DNA of 6,372 nt, taken from positions 1 to 6,372 of the forward strand of contig DSDE01000219.1 in the NCBI GenBank assembly GCA_011049095.1, given 5' to 3'. The translations under genes were made by a program, and so were the position numbers. Positions 5,885 to 6,372 of the stretch are shown here, in pieces. How positions within the stretch are numbered: position 1 is the stretch's first letter; every line of letters begins with the position of its first letter. The stretch comes from Fidelibacterota bacterium. GTDB taxonomy: Bacteria; Fidelibacterota; Fidelibacteria; Fidelibacterales; DSDE01. The notes under the pieces were generated by a model. The model was not told the DNA's origin. It searched no databases and worked only from the letters and a program-made list of their open reading frames with translations.

Positions 5885-6372
5885 TATATATTATCTCAAC
5901 CATTGTCGTATTGGGAATTTTAATTTTAGTTCATGAGCTGGGACATTTTCTCGCTGCCAAACTGGTGGGTATTCGTGTCGAGACCTTCTCTATCGGCTAT
6001 CCCCCCAAAATATTTGCCAGACAATATGGCGAAACCAGCTATCAGGTGGGCTGGGTTCCTTTAGGCGGATACGTGAAAATGTCAGGTATGATTGATGAAA
6101 GTTTTGATACCGAATTTGCCGGACAAGAAGCCAAGCCTTATGAATACCGGGCCAAACCGGCCTGGGCGAAAATATTTGTCACCTCAGCCGGCGTTTTGAT
6201 GAATTTGCTGCTGGCGGTCATCATCTTTTTTGCTCTTACCTGGCAGAGCGGTGTGCCGGAAATGGCCAAAGACCCCGTCGTCAGTTCTGTCAATGAAGGC
6301 TATCCCGCCGAAGCTGCCGGATTGCAGGCCGGAGACCGCATTCTCAAAGTGAATGATCATGCTGTTGATAGC
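5881..6372 (+). CDS. rseP: Site-2 intramembrane zinc metalloprotease, RseP/MmpA family, N-terminal part
   Basis: This gene runs off the right edge with no stop: 164 codons of a family usually about 430-460 residues long. RseP-type proteases cut transmembrane helices of regulatory proteins, such as anti-sigma factors, and can clear signal-peptide remnants in the inner membrane. The first membrane segment (about 3-26) holds the zinc-binding VHELGH (17-22), with His18, Glu19 and His22 as the HExxH residues. PLGGYVKMSG (60-69) is the conserved membrane-reentrant loop region. RAKPAWAKIFVTSAG (90-104) leads into a second hydrophobic segment (about 98-120) with GVLMN (104-108) where proteobacterial members usually show GPxxN. 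A PDZ domain begins near residue 132 (VVSSVNEGYPAEAAGLQAGDRI-type, with the carboxylate-binding-loop region inside). The third zinc ligand (the LDGG/NxxPxxxLDG motif) lies beyond the window. It is coupled to dxr by a 4-nt overlap. Confidence 0.95.
   Translation, partial: MIYIISTIVVLGILILVHELGHFLAAKLVGIRVETFSIGYPPKIFARQYGETSYQVGWVPLGGYVKMSGMIDESFDTEFAGQEAKPYEYRAKPAWAKIFVTSAGVLMNLLLAVIIFFALTWQSGVPEMAKDPVVSSVNEGYPAEAAGLQAGDRILKVNDHAVDS

Overview
This window is one stretch of a densely packed, all-plus-strand cell-envelope operon. It encodes outer-membrane protein assembly (the end of bamA, then skp/ompH), the first steps of lipid A synthesis (lpxD, a fused lpxC-fabZ, lpxA), an unrecognised secreted protein, the first committed MEP-pathway enzyme (dxr) and the start of an intramembrane site-2 protease (rseP). 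The organism is a Gram-negative (diderm, LPS-making) bacterium. The LpxC-FabZ fusion, the extended LpxC form with the conserved NNRQLRYANEPVRHK-type segment, the OmpH C-terminal half and the direct dxr-rseP junction without cdsA all point to the Fibrobacteres-Chlorobi-Bacteroidetes (FCB) superphylum or a neighbouring candidate phylum (for example Marinimicrobia-, Calditrichota- or Ignavibacteria-like lineages). That placement is inference from gene architecture; no rRNA or other taxonomic marker is present.

Layout: 2-379 is the C-terminal barrel of BamA (cut by the left edge). A 14-nt spacer carrying a strong Shine-Dalgarno leads to skp (394-918, GTG start). From there to the right edge every gene overlaps the next: skp/lpxD by 1 nt (TAGTG), lpxD/lpxC-fabZ by 4 nt (ATGA), lpxC-fabZ/lpxA by 4 nt, lpxA/unknown gene by 1 nt (TAGTG), unknown gene/dxr by 4 nt, dxr/rseP by 4 nt. 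I see no terminator, internal promoter, RNA gene, repeat array or mobile element, and no gene-free stretch longer than 14 nt.

How the parts fit: FabZ dehydrates the same (R)-3-hydroxyacyl-ACP pool that LpxA and LpxD draw on, LpxC is the committed step that follows LpxA, and LpxD follows LpxC; all four activities are encoded consecutively. Skp and BamA carry and insert outer-membrane proteins into the membrane that this lipid A builds. Dxr feeds isoprenoid synthesis, including the undecaprenyl carrier lipid, and RseP-type proteases act in envelope stress signalling in well-studied bacteria. Compared with the E. coli order dxr-cdsA-rseP-bamA-skp-lpxD-fabZ-lpxA-lpxB, the dxr-rseP pair here sits after lpxA rather than before bamA, cdsA is absent, and a gene of unknown function fills the junction.

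The window is mostly core metabolism with all key catalytic residues intact. The only real unknown is the 219-residue, signal-peptide-bearing, beta-rich protein at 4071-4730, translationally coupled on both sides.
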